Shown: positions 22,239-29,953 of the stretch, one piece after another
Layout of the letters: every line of letters starts with the position of its first letter
Position numbering within the stretch: the stretch's first letter is position 1
Source: Cylindrotheca closterium
Taxonomy: Eukaryota > Bacillariophyta > Bacillariophyceae > Bacillariales > Bacillariaceae
Direction of reading: 5' to 3'
DNA length: 33,887 bases
NCBI GenBank assembly: GCA_933822405.4
Contig: CAKOGP040001013.1
Coordinates: forward strand, 1-33,887
Position numbers and translations under genes: made by a program
The notes under the pieces: generated by a model
Seen by the model: the letters and a program-made list of their open reading frames with translations, nothing else
The model's database searches: none
Told to the model about the DNA's origin: nothing

Positions 22239-23288
22239 TCAAACGCCCATGGACCTCTCCCGAAGAAAAATCTGGACACCCTTTACCATGCGCTCATTCT
22301 TTGCCGTTGCCCTCTGGCGACTCTCGTTGTTTTCGTCAGAATTCCCTTCATTGTCATCAGGATTGCCTTCACTATCTTCAATCCGACGTTTGATCGGAGT
22401 TGATGCACGCCCTCGCGTTGACTTTAAACCAGTTTCAGGGTCTCTGTTGTCCTCCATTTTCCTCCTATTTTCTTTGCTTCTCAATTTTGAACCATTCCCA
22501 TTCCCCCCAAGATCCTTGGATGTAACTGCGACAATTTCAATATCATCTGTACTCATTGTTGAATACCGATCGCACTCAATTTGGTCTAACTCTTGCTCTG
22601 TGAAGAATAGATTTGGTAGGTTTTCAGGGTCATGTCTTGGGAACTGTCTCATTGATTTCACTGGAGGATAATCGAATTTTACAAGTTTTTCCCGGGTTGG
22701 TCTCCTCATTTCCCTTGCTTTTTTAGCTTTCTCCAGCAGTTTTGGATCAATGATGTTGCCATCATCATCTTCAAACCGAGTTTCCCCTTGAGTGTTTGCT
22801 GTGTCCAGGGTACCGGTTGTTTCCATTGTATTGATTGTATTCCAAGAACCAAGGCGACGAATCATGTTGTTTTCCTCTTGGAGTGTGTCATACGTCCCAA
22901 TGGTGTTGTCATCTTCATCATCATCCCTACTTGAGGCAGCGTACTTCCAAAGTTCATGTGGATCGTGATGATGGTTTCCTGTAGCTCCTCCAGACCACTC
23001 TTTGATGGATGCCACAGTTTGTGACGCTGCTGTTCCAATTTCCTTCATGGTATCACTTAGTAGTTTCGAGCTTGATAAGTTCCCCTGGACACGGCGCGCT
23101 TCATCCATGGATTGAGCAAGAATGTCATGAAATGATCCAGCATCTCCGGCCTTGCCGCGATTTGATGATGTTGTCCCAGACTTCTCCTTTTTTCGAGCCA
23201 ACCCATCAACAACAGAACCTTTCTTCCGAGTTGCTGGAAACATTTGAACAGATCCATCGTCATCATCGGACGTAGTTGGGTCGATCAT
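22239..23288 (-). CDS. Acidic disordered hypothetical protein, probable diatom-specific family
   Basis: A 349-aa intronless ORF, convergent with ATIC (112 bp between stops). The protein is hydrophilic and rich in Asp, Glu, Asn, Ser and Lys, with no signal peptide, membrane segment or catalytic motif I can see. A central block around residues 195-255 (KFDYPPVKSMRQFPRHDPE, then LPNLFFTEQELDQIE, then DDIEIVAV) stands out as conserved-looking. I recall similar PPV/I..R.CPR..P..LP.LFF.E.EL motifs in diatom hypothetical proteins. Two internal Thr-rich stretches (NTIGTYDTLQEEN, NTINTMETTGTLDTANT) flank that block on its N-terminal side. Function unknown. The long intact frame makes it a believable gene. 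Confidence 0.72.
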   Translation of the reverse strand: MIDPTTSDDDDGSVQMFPATRKKGSVVDGLARKKEKSGTTSSNRGKAGDAGSFHDILAQSMDEARRVQGNLSSSKLLSDTMKEIGTAASQTVASIKEWSGGATGNHHHDPHELWKYAASSRDDDEDDNTIGTYDTLQEENNMIRRLGSWNTINTMETTGTLDTANTQGETRFEDDDGNIIDPKLLEKAKKAREMRRPTREKLVKFDYPPVKSMRQFPRHDPENLPNLFFTEQELDQIECDRYSTMSTDDIEIVAVTSKDLGGNGNGSKLRSKENRRKMEDNRDPETGLKSTRGRASTPIKRRIEDSEGNPDDNEGNSDENNESRQRATAKNERMVKGVQIFLRERSMGV

Positions 23289-23650
23289 TTTGCTAGCACA
23301 ATGTTAAAATCCGCGCCTCGTTTTCGAAATTACCATGCTGCATCGCTTTTGACCAGGCTGACTCGTGGCGCGACAGCTTTTTAGCGAGCAGCAGTCAGAG
23401 CATCTCCAGCCGAGGCCGTCAACCGTAAATCGACTCAATCGAATAGAAATTGCGCTTCGCCATGAAAAATTATTTAAGCTCTCCGGTCATTTCGAATTTG
23501 ACGGACCTCCAAAATCCAAATTTGACGGTCTCCGTCAATTTTCTACGGACCTTTTACACAAAAAATGTACTGCCCGTCAATTTGATTATTCCATCTAGTC
23601 GATTGACGGTGATCTCAATTTGACAACACACAACCACTCTGCATCTAACA
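23289..23650. other. Intergenic, transposon-end-like region with TTGACGG cluster
   Basis: No supported gene. The heptamer TTGACGG or its complement CCGTCAA occurs six times: 23416, 23498, 23522, 23532, 23574 and 23603. It occurs in both orientations. One pair forms a tight inverted repeat with a 3-nt gap (23522-23538). Another forms CCGTCAAT/ATTGACGG arms around 21 nt (23574-23609). A GAGCATCTCCAGCCGAGG stretch at about 23398-23415 resembles terminal sequences seen in plant and algal MITE/Harbinger-like elements, but its partner end was not found. Confidence 0.5.
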
Positions 23651-24194
23651 ATGATGCCTGAAGGTAAAAATGGTGACACAGTCGCCAGCGAACTCCATGA
23701 CTCCATCAAGGCCAAATACTCCAAGTTTAATGATTCCTTAATGGAAGTATAGAGAGCAAAGCCTACCGGTACCAGTGCCGACAATTGAATATGGCTTACG
23801 CAGTCTACATGAACAAGAAGAAAAAATCAATGACCACCAATTCAAGGAATTCGACGTCACAAAAAGGAAGCTCTACGATGCATGGAAGATGCTCAAAGAC
23901 ATGAGGTACTTTGAGAGTGAGACTGCCAATAAACTTAGTGGAGCTGACAATTCGCCGTCTCCGGGATCAAAGGGTGGTACCAGACCCAACATGGGCTCCG
24001 AGATCAAAGGGTGGTACCAGACCCAACATGGGCTCCGAGATCAAAGGGTGGTACCAGACCCAACATGGGCTCCGAGATCAAAGGGTGGTAGACCCAAGGG
24101 AACGAAGATCTCAAAGGTGCAGGAGGCGTTTGAATGGCGCCAAGCTCTCCGCGAGGCGCATCGGAAGCAGGCAGCAGTCAAACAACAAGAGTAG
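23651..24194 (+). pseudogene. Broken hypothetical ORF, probably transposon-associated
   Basis: An ATG at 23651 opens a frame reading MMPEGKNGDTVASELHDSIK up to a TAG at 23750. Plausible coding then continues one frame over (YREQSLPVPVPTIEYGLRSL, from 23748) to a stop at 24194, so a single-base frameshift or a missed intron lies near 23745-23750. The second part contains helical charged sequence (FDVTKRKLYDAWKMLKDMRYF), the 37-bp tandem repeat, then GGRPKGTKISKVQEAFEW, an AT-hook-like GGRPKG motif followed by a charged tail. The GGRPKGT motif is common in algal and oomycete ORFs near DNA transposons. That is family memory, not proof. Confidence 0.4.
23965..24092 (+). repeat. 37-bp tandem repeat, about 3.4 copies
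   Basis: Units begin at 23965, 24002, 24039 and 24076 (partial) with GATCAAAGGGTGGTACCAGA. The complete units are identical. As 37 is not a multiple of three, one DNA repeat is read in three frames in succession. Three extra units (111 nt) together restore the frame, so the downstream GGRPKG reading frame is preserved. Confidence 0.95.
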
Positions 24195-24278
24195 AGACAT
24201 ACCAAATGAAATGGCACCTTCCAACAAGGAAATTATGCTTGAAGCGTCTGGTTTTCTGTTGATGATGTTTTGCTCTAA

Positions 24279-24566
24279 ATAGGATATTACTTTAATTGTA
24301 ACTCCAACTATCTATATGTTCAACTAGGTCACATTGCAGATCACGATACTTCTGCTCGTTCATTACGATGCTATGTACAAGAGGGCTATGTTCTTGAACG
24401 GAGTGTGATTCATGAGATTGACGAAGTTTTTTTGGCTGGAAGGCACTGCAGGTGTTGGCTAGCGAAGGACGGACTGATCGGAACGCCCAAGTACGTATGC
24501 AAAGAAGGTACAGTAGCAGGACAGTGGAAAGCTACGTGCCAAAGAGGTTGTGAAAGAAGTTGGTGA
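24279..24566 (+). other. 95-codon Cys-rich open frame running into the first 379-bp unit
   Basis: Between TAA at 24276 and TGA at 24564 one frame is fully open without an ATG. The unique part reads GHIADHDTSARSLRCYVQEG and VLERSVIHEIDEVFLAGRHC, which looks protein-like. At 24446 it enters the tandem unit and reads RCWLAKDGLIGTPKYVCKEG. It could be the 3' part of an exon ending at the donor-like GTACGT at 24491, or chance. Confidence 0.3.
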
Positions 24567-27500
24567 AGGAGCTGCAGCTCAGTTGCAGCTCATTCCTTTT
24601 GAAAAGACTGCTCTGTATTTGACAGAGTGAATTTGAAGTCTAGGAATAGATAGTTATTAAGATTACCCTAGTCCCACCTCACCCTTGGAGGAAACCAGCG
24701 CTTGCGCTGGGGGATTGGGGGCCAACAGCTAGTAACAACTGTCAGCCCAAAAACATCATTGAAACTCTTTTAGGCCCCATTGGAGTCTGCGAAATCCAAA
24801 GCGATTGAGAAGGATGAGCAATCGCTGCAGGTGTTGGCTAGCGAAGGACGGACTGATCGGAACGCCCAAGTACGTATGCAAAGAAGGTACAGTAGCAGGA
24901 CAGTGGAAAGCTACGTACCAAAGAGGTTGTGAAAGAAGTTGGTGAAGGAGCTGCAGCTCAGTTGCAGCTCATTCCTTTTGAAAAGACTGCTCTGTATTTG
25001 ACAGAGTGAATTTGAAGTCTAGGAATAGATAGTTATTAAGATTACCCTAGTCCCACCTCACCCTTGGAGGAAACCAGCGCTTGCGCTGGGGGATTGGGGG
25101 CCAACAGCTAGTAACAACTGTCAGCCCAAAAACATCATTGAAACTCTTTTAGGCCCCATTGGAGTCTGCGAAATCCAAAGCGATTGAGAAGGATGAGCAA
25201 TCGCTGCAGGTGTTGGCTAGCGAAGGACGGACTGATCGGAACGCCCAAGTACGTATGCAAAGAAGGTACAGTAGCAGGACAGTGGAAAGCTACGTACCAA
25301 AGAGGTTGTGAAAGAAGTTGGTGAAGGAGCTGCAGCTCAGTTGCAGCTCATTCCTTTTGAAAAGACTGCTCTGTATTTGACAGAGTGAATTTGAAGTCTA
25401 GGAATAGATAGTTATTAAGATTACCCTAGTCCCACCTCACCCTTGGAGGAAACCAGCGCTTGCGCTGGGGGATTGGGGGCCAACAGCTAGTAACAACTGT
25501 CAGCCCAAAAACATCATTGAAACTCTTTTAGGCCCCATTGGAGTCTGCGAAATCCAAAGCGATTGAGAAGGATGAGCAATCGCTGCAGGTGTTGGCTAGC
25601 GAAGGACGGACTGATCGGAACGCCCAAGTACGTATGCAAAGAAGGTACAGTAGCAGGACAGTGGAAAGCTACGTACCAAAGAGGTTGTGAAAGAAGTTGG
25701 TGAAGGAGCTGCAGCTCAGTTGCAGCTCATTCCTTTTGAAAAGACTGCTCTGTATTTGACAGAGTGAATTTGAAGTCTAGGAATAGATAGTTATTAAGAT
25801 TACCCTAGTCCCACCTCACCCTTGGAGGAAACCAGCGCTTGCGCTGGGGGATTGGGGGCCAACAGCTAGTAACAACTGTCAGCCCAAAAACATCATTGAA
25901 ACTCTTTTAGGCCCCATTGGAGTCTGCGAAATCCAAAGCGATTGAGAAGGATGAGCAATCGCTGCAGGTGTTGGCTAGCGAAGGACGGACTGATCGGAAC
26001 GCCCAAGTACGTATGCAAAGAAGGTACAGTAGCAGGACAGTGGAAAGCTACGTACCAAAGAGGTTGTGAAAGAAGTTGGTGAAGGAGCTGCAGCTCAGTT
26101 GCAGCTCATTCCTTTTGAAAAGACTGCTCTGTATTTGACAGAGTGAATTTGAAGTCTAGGAATAGATAGTTATTAAGATTACCCTAGTCCCACCTCACCC
26201 TTGGAGGAAACCAGCGCTTGCGCTGGGGGATTGGGGGCCAACAGCTAGTAACAACTGTCAGCCCAAAAACATCATTGAAACTCTTTTAGGCCCCATTGGA
26301 GTCTGCGAAATCCAAAGCGATTGAGAAGGATGAGCAATCGCTGCAGGTGTTGGCTAGCGAAGGACGGACTGATCGGAACGCCCAAGTACGTATGCAAAGA
26401 AGGTACAGTAGCAGGACAGTGGAAAGCTACGTACCAAAGAGGTTGTGAAAGAAGTTGGTAAAGGAGCTGCTAGCGAAGGACGGACTGATCGGAACGCCCA
26501 AGTACGTATGCAAAGAAGGTACAGTAGCAGGACAGTGGAAAGCTACGTACCAAAGAGGTTGTGAAAGAAGTTGGTAAAGGAGCTGCAGCTCAGTTGCAGC
26601 TCATTCCTTTTGAAAAGACTGCTCTGTATTTGACAGAGTGAATTTGAAGTCTAGGAATAGATAGTTATAAAGATTACCCTAGTCCCACCTCACCCTTGGA
26701 GGAAACCAGCGCTTGCGCTGGGGGATTGGGGGCCAACAGCTAGTAACAACTGTCAGCCCAAAAACATCATTGAAACTCTTTTAGGCCCAATTGGAGTCTG
26801 CGAAATCCAAAGCGATTGAGAAGGATGAGCAATCGCTGCAGGTGTTGGCTAGCGAAGGACGGACTGATCGGAACGCCCAAGTATGTATGCAAAGAAGGTA
26901 CAGTAGCAGGACAGTGGAAAGCTACGTACCAAAGAGGTTGTGAAAGAAGTTGGTAAAGGAGCTGCAGCTCAGTTGCAGCTCATTCCTTTTGAAAAGACTG
27001 CTCTGTATTTGACAGAGTGAATTTGAAGTCTAGGAATAGATAGTTATAAAGATTACCCTAGTCCCACCTCACCCTTGGAGGAAACCAGCGCTTGCGCTGG
27101 GGGATTGGGGGCCAACAGCTAGTAACAACTGTCAGCCCAAAAACATCATTGAAACTCTTTTAGGCCCAATTGGAGTCTGCGAAATCCAAAGCGATTGAGA
27201 AGGATGAGCAATCGCTGCAGGTGTTGGCTAGCGAAGGACGGACTGATCGGAACGCCCAAGTATGTATGCAAAGAAGGTACAGTAGCAGGACAGTGGAAAG
27301 CTACGTACCAAAGAGGTTGTGAAAGAAGTTGGTAAAGGAGCTGCAGCTCAGTTGCAGCTCATTCCTTTTGAAAAGACTGCTCTGTATTTGACAGAGTGAA
27401 TTTGAAGTCTAGGAATAGATAGTTATAAAGATTACCCTAGTCCCACCTCACCCTTGGAGGAAACCAGCGCTTGCGCTGGGGGATTGGGGGCCAACAGCTA

Positions 27501-28351
27501 GTAACAACTGTCAGCCCAAAAACATCATTGAAACTCTTTTAGGCCCAATTGGAGTCTGCGAAATCCAAAGCGATTGAGAAGGATGAGCAATCGCTGCAGG
27601 TGTTGGCTAGCGAAGGACGGACTGATCGGAACGCCCAAGTATGTATGCAAAGAAGGTACAGTAGCAGGACAGTGGAAAGCTACGTACCAAAGAGGTTGTG
27701 AAAGAAGTTGGTAAAGGAGCTGCAGCTCAGTTGCAGCTCATTCCTTTTGAAAAGACTGCTCTGTATTTGACAGAGTGAATTTGAAGTCTAGGAATAGATA
27801 GTTATAAAGATTACCCTAGTCCCACCTCACCCTTGGAGGAAACCAGCGCTTGCGCTGGGGGATTGGGGGCCAACAGCTAGTAACAACTGTCAGCCCAAAA
27901 ACATCATTGAAACTCTTTTAGGCCCAATTGGAGTCTGCGAAATCCAAAGCGATTGAGAAGGATGAGCAATCGCTGCAGGTGTTGGCTAGCGAAGGACGGA
28001 CTGATCGGAACGCCCAAGTATGTATGCAAAGAAGGTACAGTAGCAGGACAGTGGAAAGCTACGTACCAAAGAGGTTGTGAAAGAAGTTGGTAAAGGAGCT
28101 GCAGCTCAGTTGCAGCTCATTCCTTTTGAAAAGACTGCTCTGTATTTGACAGAGTGAATTTGAAGTCTAGGAATAGATAGTTATAAAGATTACCCTAGTC
28201 CCACCTCACCCTTGGAGGAAACCAGCGCTTGCGCTGGGGGATTGGGGGCCAACAGCTAGTAACAACTGTCAGCCCAAAAACATCATTGAAACTCTTTTAG
28301 GCCCAATTGGAGTCTGCGAAATCCAAAGCGATTGAGAAGGATGAGCAATCG
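24446..28351 (+). repeat. Tandem array of ten 379-bp units
   Basis: Unit starts (CTGCAGGTGTTGG) are at 24446, 24825, 25204, 25583, 25962, 26341, 26836, 27215, 27594 and 27973. The spacing is exactly 379 bp except unit 6, which is 495 bp because of an internal 116-bp duplication. Units 1-5 share GTACGT, GGTGAAGG, TTATTAAG and GGCCCCATTGG. Units 7-10 share GTATGT, GGTAAAGG, TTATAAAG and GGCCCAATTGG. Unit 6 is the changeover. Each unit has a hairpin CCAGCG-CTTG-CGCTGG (24695-24710 in unit 1) followed by G runs. No unit contains a long ORF, and 379 is not a multiple of three. An exon-intron reading of the unit is discussed in the findings. Confidence 0.98.
26353..26584 (+). repeat. 116-bp direct duplication inside unit 6
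   Basis: The stretch from GCTAGCGAAGG to AAAGGAGCT occurs at 26353-26468 and again at 26469-26584. The junction reads GGAGCTGCTAGCG, with GCT shared by both ends, consistent with slippage or microhomology joining. Both copies carry GTACGT and GGTAAAGG, so the duplication happened after the changeover variant arose. Confidence 0.95.
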
Positions 28352-28522
28352 CTGAGTTTCAGTACCTAGCTGCAGTAGATAGACTGCAAAAGATAGGAGG
28401 TCTCAAGATAAGAGACAAGGCTGAGGTCAAGGGTTCAAATCCCTGAAGAATAGGGGCTCAAAGGAGTGAGTAAAACGAACAATTGAATAAGGGCCGACAA
28501 CAGACGGACAGACAGAATGTCC
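28352..28522 (+). other. Spacer between the two arrays with Pol III-like boxes
   Basis: Unique sequence. It has an A-box-like TAGCTGCAGTAG at 28367-28378 and a good B-box-like GGTTCAAATCC at 28432-28442, within a T-arm-like AGGG/CCCT stem. No acceptor-stem or anticodon-stem pairing fits, so it is not an intact tRNA. A tRNA-derived SINE fragment or decayed tRNA is possible. No gene is seen. Confidence 0.35.
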
Positions 28523-29212
28523 GATCGAATGAATCAATCACATGCACGATCCATCGCTCGAAGGAGTGTGTTGGGAATTCACGTACGCGTGTAAGAACTA
28601 ATGAAGTACTGTTGGGACTAACAAAGTACTTGTGGAAAATCCAGGTTTATATGGATTAAAAGTGGTCTTCAGGCGTGACAAATAGATAGGATATACCGGT
28701 AGCTGGGTCAGAACCAGCTTGTCACATTTTTGAGGACCAGACTGGCTGTTTTGAATGATCGGATGAATCACATGCACGATCCATCGCTCGAAGGAGTGTG
28801 TTGGGAATTCACGTGCGCGTGTAAGAACTAATGAAGTACTGTTGGGACTAACAAAGTACTTGTGGAAAATCCAGGTTTATATGGATTAAAAGTGGTCTTC
28901 AGGCGTGACAAATAGATAGGATATACCGGTAGCTGGGTCAGAACCAGCTTGTCACATTTTTGAGGACCAGACTGGCTGTTTTGAATGATCGGATGAATCA
29001 CATGCACGATCCATCGCTCGAAGGAGTGTGTTGGGAATTCACGTGCGCGTGTAAGAACTAATGAAGTACTGTTGGGACTAACAAAGTACTTGTGGAAAAT
29101 CCAGGTTTATATGGATTAAAAGTGGTCTTCAGGCGTGACAAATAGATAGGATATACCGGTAGCTGGGTCAGAACCAGCTTGTCACATTTTTGAGGACCAG
29201 ACTGGCTGTTTT
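28523..29212 (+). repeat. Tandem array of three 230-bp units
   Basis: Units start with GATCG(A/G)ATGAATCA at 28523, 28757 and 28987. The first is 234 bp because of a 4-bp ATCA insertion, the second 230 bp, the third about 226 bp before divergence. They are almost identical. One diagnostic difference is ACGTACGCG in unit 1 versus ACGTGCGCG in units 2 and 3. Each unit contains two fold-back motifs: AGTACTGTT..AACAAAGTACT and AGCTGG-GTCAGAA-CCAGCT. No ORF. The sequence is unrelated to the 379-bp unit. Confidence 0.95.
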
Positions 29213-29232
29213 AGCCAACATGGTGTGATATA

Positions 29233-29565
29233 CTGCAGGTGTTGGCTAGCGAAGGACGGACTGATCGGAACGCCCAAGTACGTATGCAAAGAAGGTACAG
29301 TAGCAGGACAGTGGAAAGCTACGTACCAAAGAGGTTGTGAAAGAAGTTGGTGAAGGAGCTGCAGCTCAGTTGCAGCTCATTCCTTTTGAAAAGACTGCTC
29401 TGTATTTGACAAAGTGAATTTGAAGTCTAGGAATAGATAGTTATTAAGATTACCCTAGTGGGCCAACAGCTAGTAACAACTGTCAGCCCAAAAACATCAT
29501 TGAAACTCTTTTAGGCCCAATTGGAGTCTGCGAAATCCAAAGCGATTGAGAAGGATGAGCAATCG
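29233..29565 (+). repeat. Detached 379-type unit lacking 46 bp
   Basis: An eleventh copy of the 379-bp unit with the same outer ends (CTGCAGG at the left, GCAATCG at the right). It lacks exactly the 46 bp that hold the hairpin and most of the G-rich stretch (24673-24718 in unit 1), with the junction at 29459/29460. It carries subfamily-1 variants GTACGT, GGTGAAGG and TTATTAAG, but the subfamily-2 variant GGCCCAATTGG near its end. Confidence 0.97.
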
Positions 29566-29953
29566 CTTCCCTCAACTTCGGATAGACGGCAAGATCGACG
29601 AATGCTTCTTTCGAGGCATAGTCATAAAGCGTCTGCACGTCTTCCGATTTCAGCCAATCACATTTATTCTAGGTAGTCGGTCACTCGGTCACTCGGTCAG
29701 TCGCAGTCAGCATTCAGAAATGGAATGGGGAATCTCAATTACTCTAGACCATGAGACAACAGATTTGAATTAATTTGTGTGCAAAACTCCCCCTTTTCAC
29801 ATGAGCGACTTCGTCGTTTTCTGGCCACCAAAACCTCACGTCGCAATGCGAAAGAGGTGGAATAGCGCTATAAGGCACAGCATCGAAGTTCAACAAGCAC
29901 TCAACTGGCAACGAAGACGTACAACCGACCCACGGTATCGAGTGTAGAACAAG
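29566..29953. promoter_or_regulatory. tRNase Z upstream region
   Basis: An open frame that starts within the detached repeat unit continues to 29773 (see findings) but has no recognisable domain. A short 8-bp tandem repeat (TCGGTCAC, three copies with one change) lies at 29677-29700. A TATA-like TATAAGG at 29869-29875 is about 80 bp before the tRNase Z ATG and is a fair core-promoter candidate. Confidence 0.4.

Noticed and set aside
22186..22671. Plus-strand ORF of 161 codons opposite the acidic hypothetical protein
   Set aside because: It lies antisense to the longer 349-aa frame, has Ser/Phe/Leu-rich shadow composition, and shows no motif.
23365..23598. Short plus-strand ORF in the TTGACGG region
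   Set aside because: Its sequence is dominated by the repeated motif (DGPPKSKFDGL) and ends among inverted repeats. Structure explains it better than coding.
24446..28351. CRISPR array or 5S rRNA repeat array
   Set aside because: The repeats are directly abutting 379-bp units without spacers, in a eukaryotic context. I see no 5S internal control region or other recognisable rRNA or snRNA sequence in the unit.
24279..28351. Centromere or telomere satellite
   Set aside because: There is no telomere-like short repeat. The array is short, not AT-rich, and lies directly between ordinary genes, so nothing supports a centromere.
28352..28450. Intact tRNA gene suggested by GGTTCAAATCC
   Set aside because: Only four base pairs of a T-stem form. 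The bases after the T-arm have no matching 5' acceptor strand, and no anticodon arm fits.
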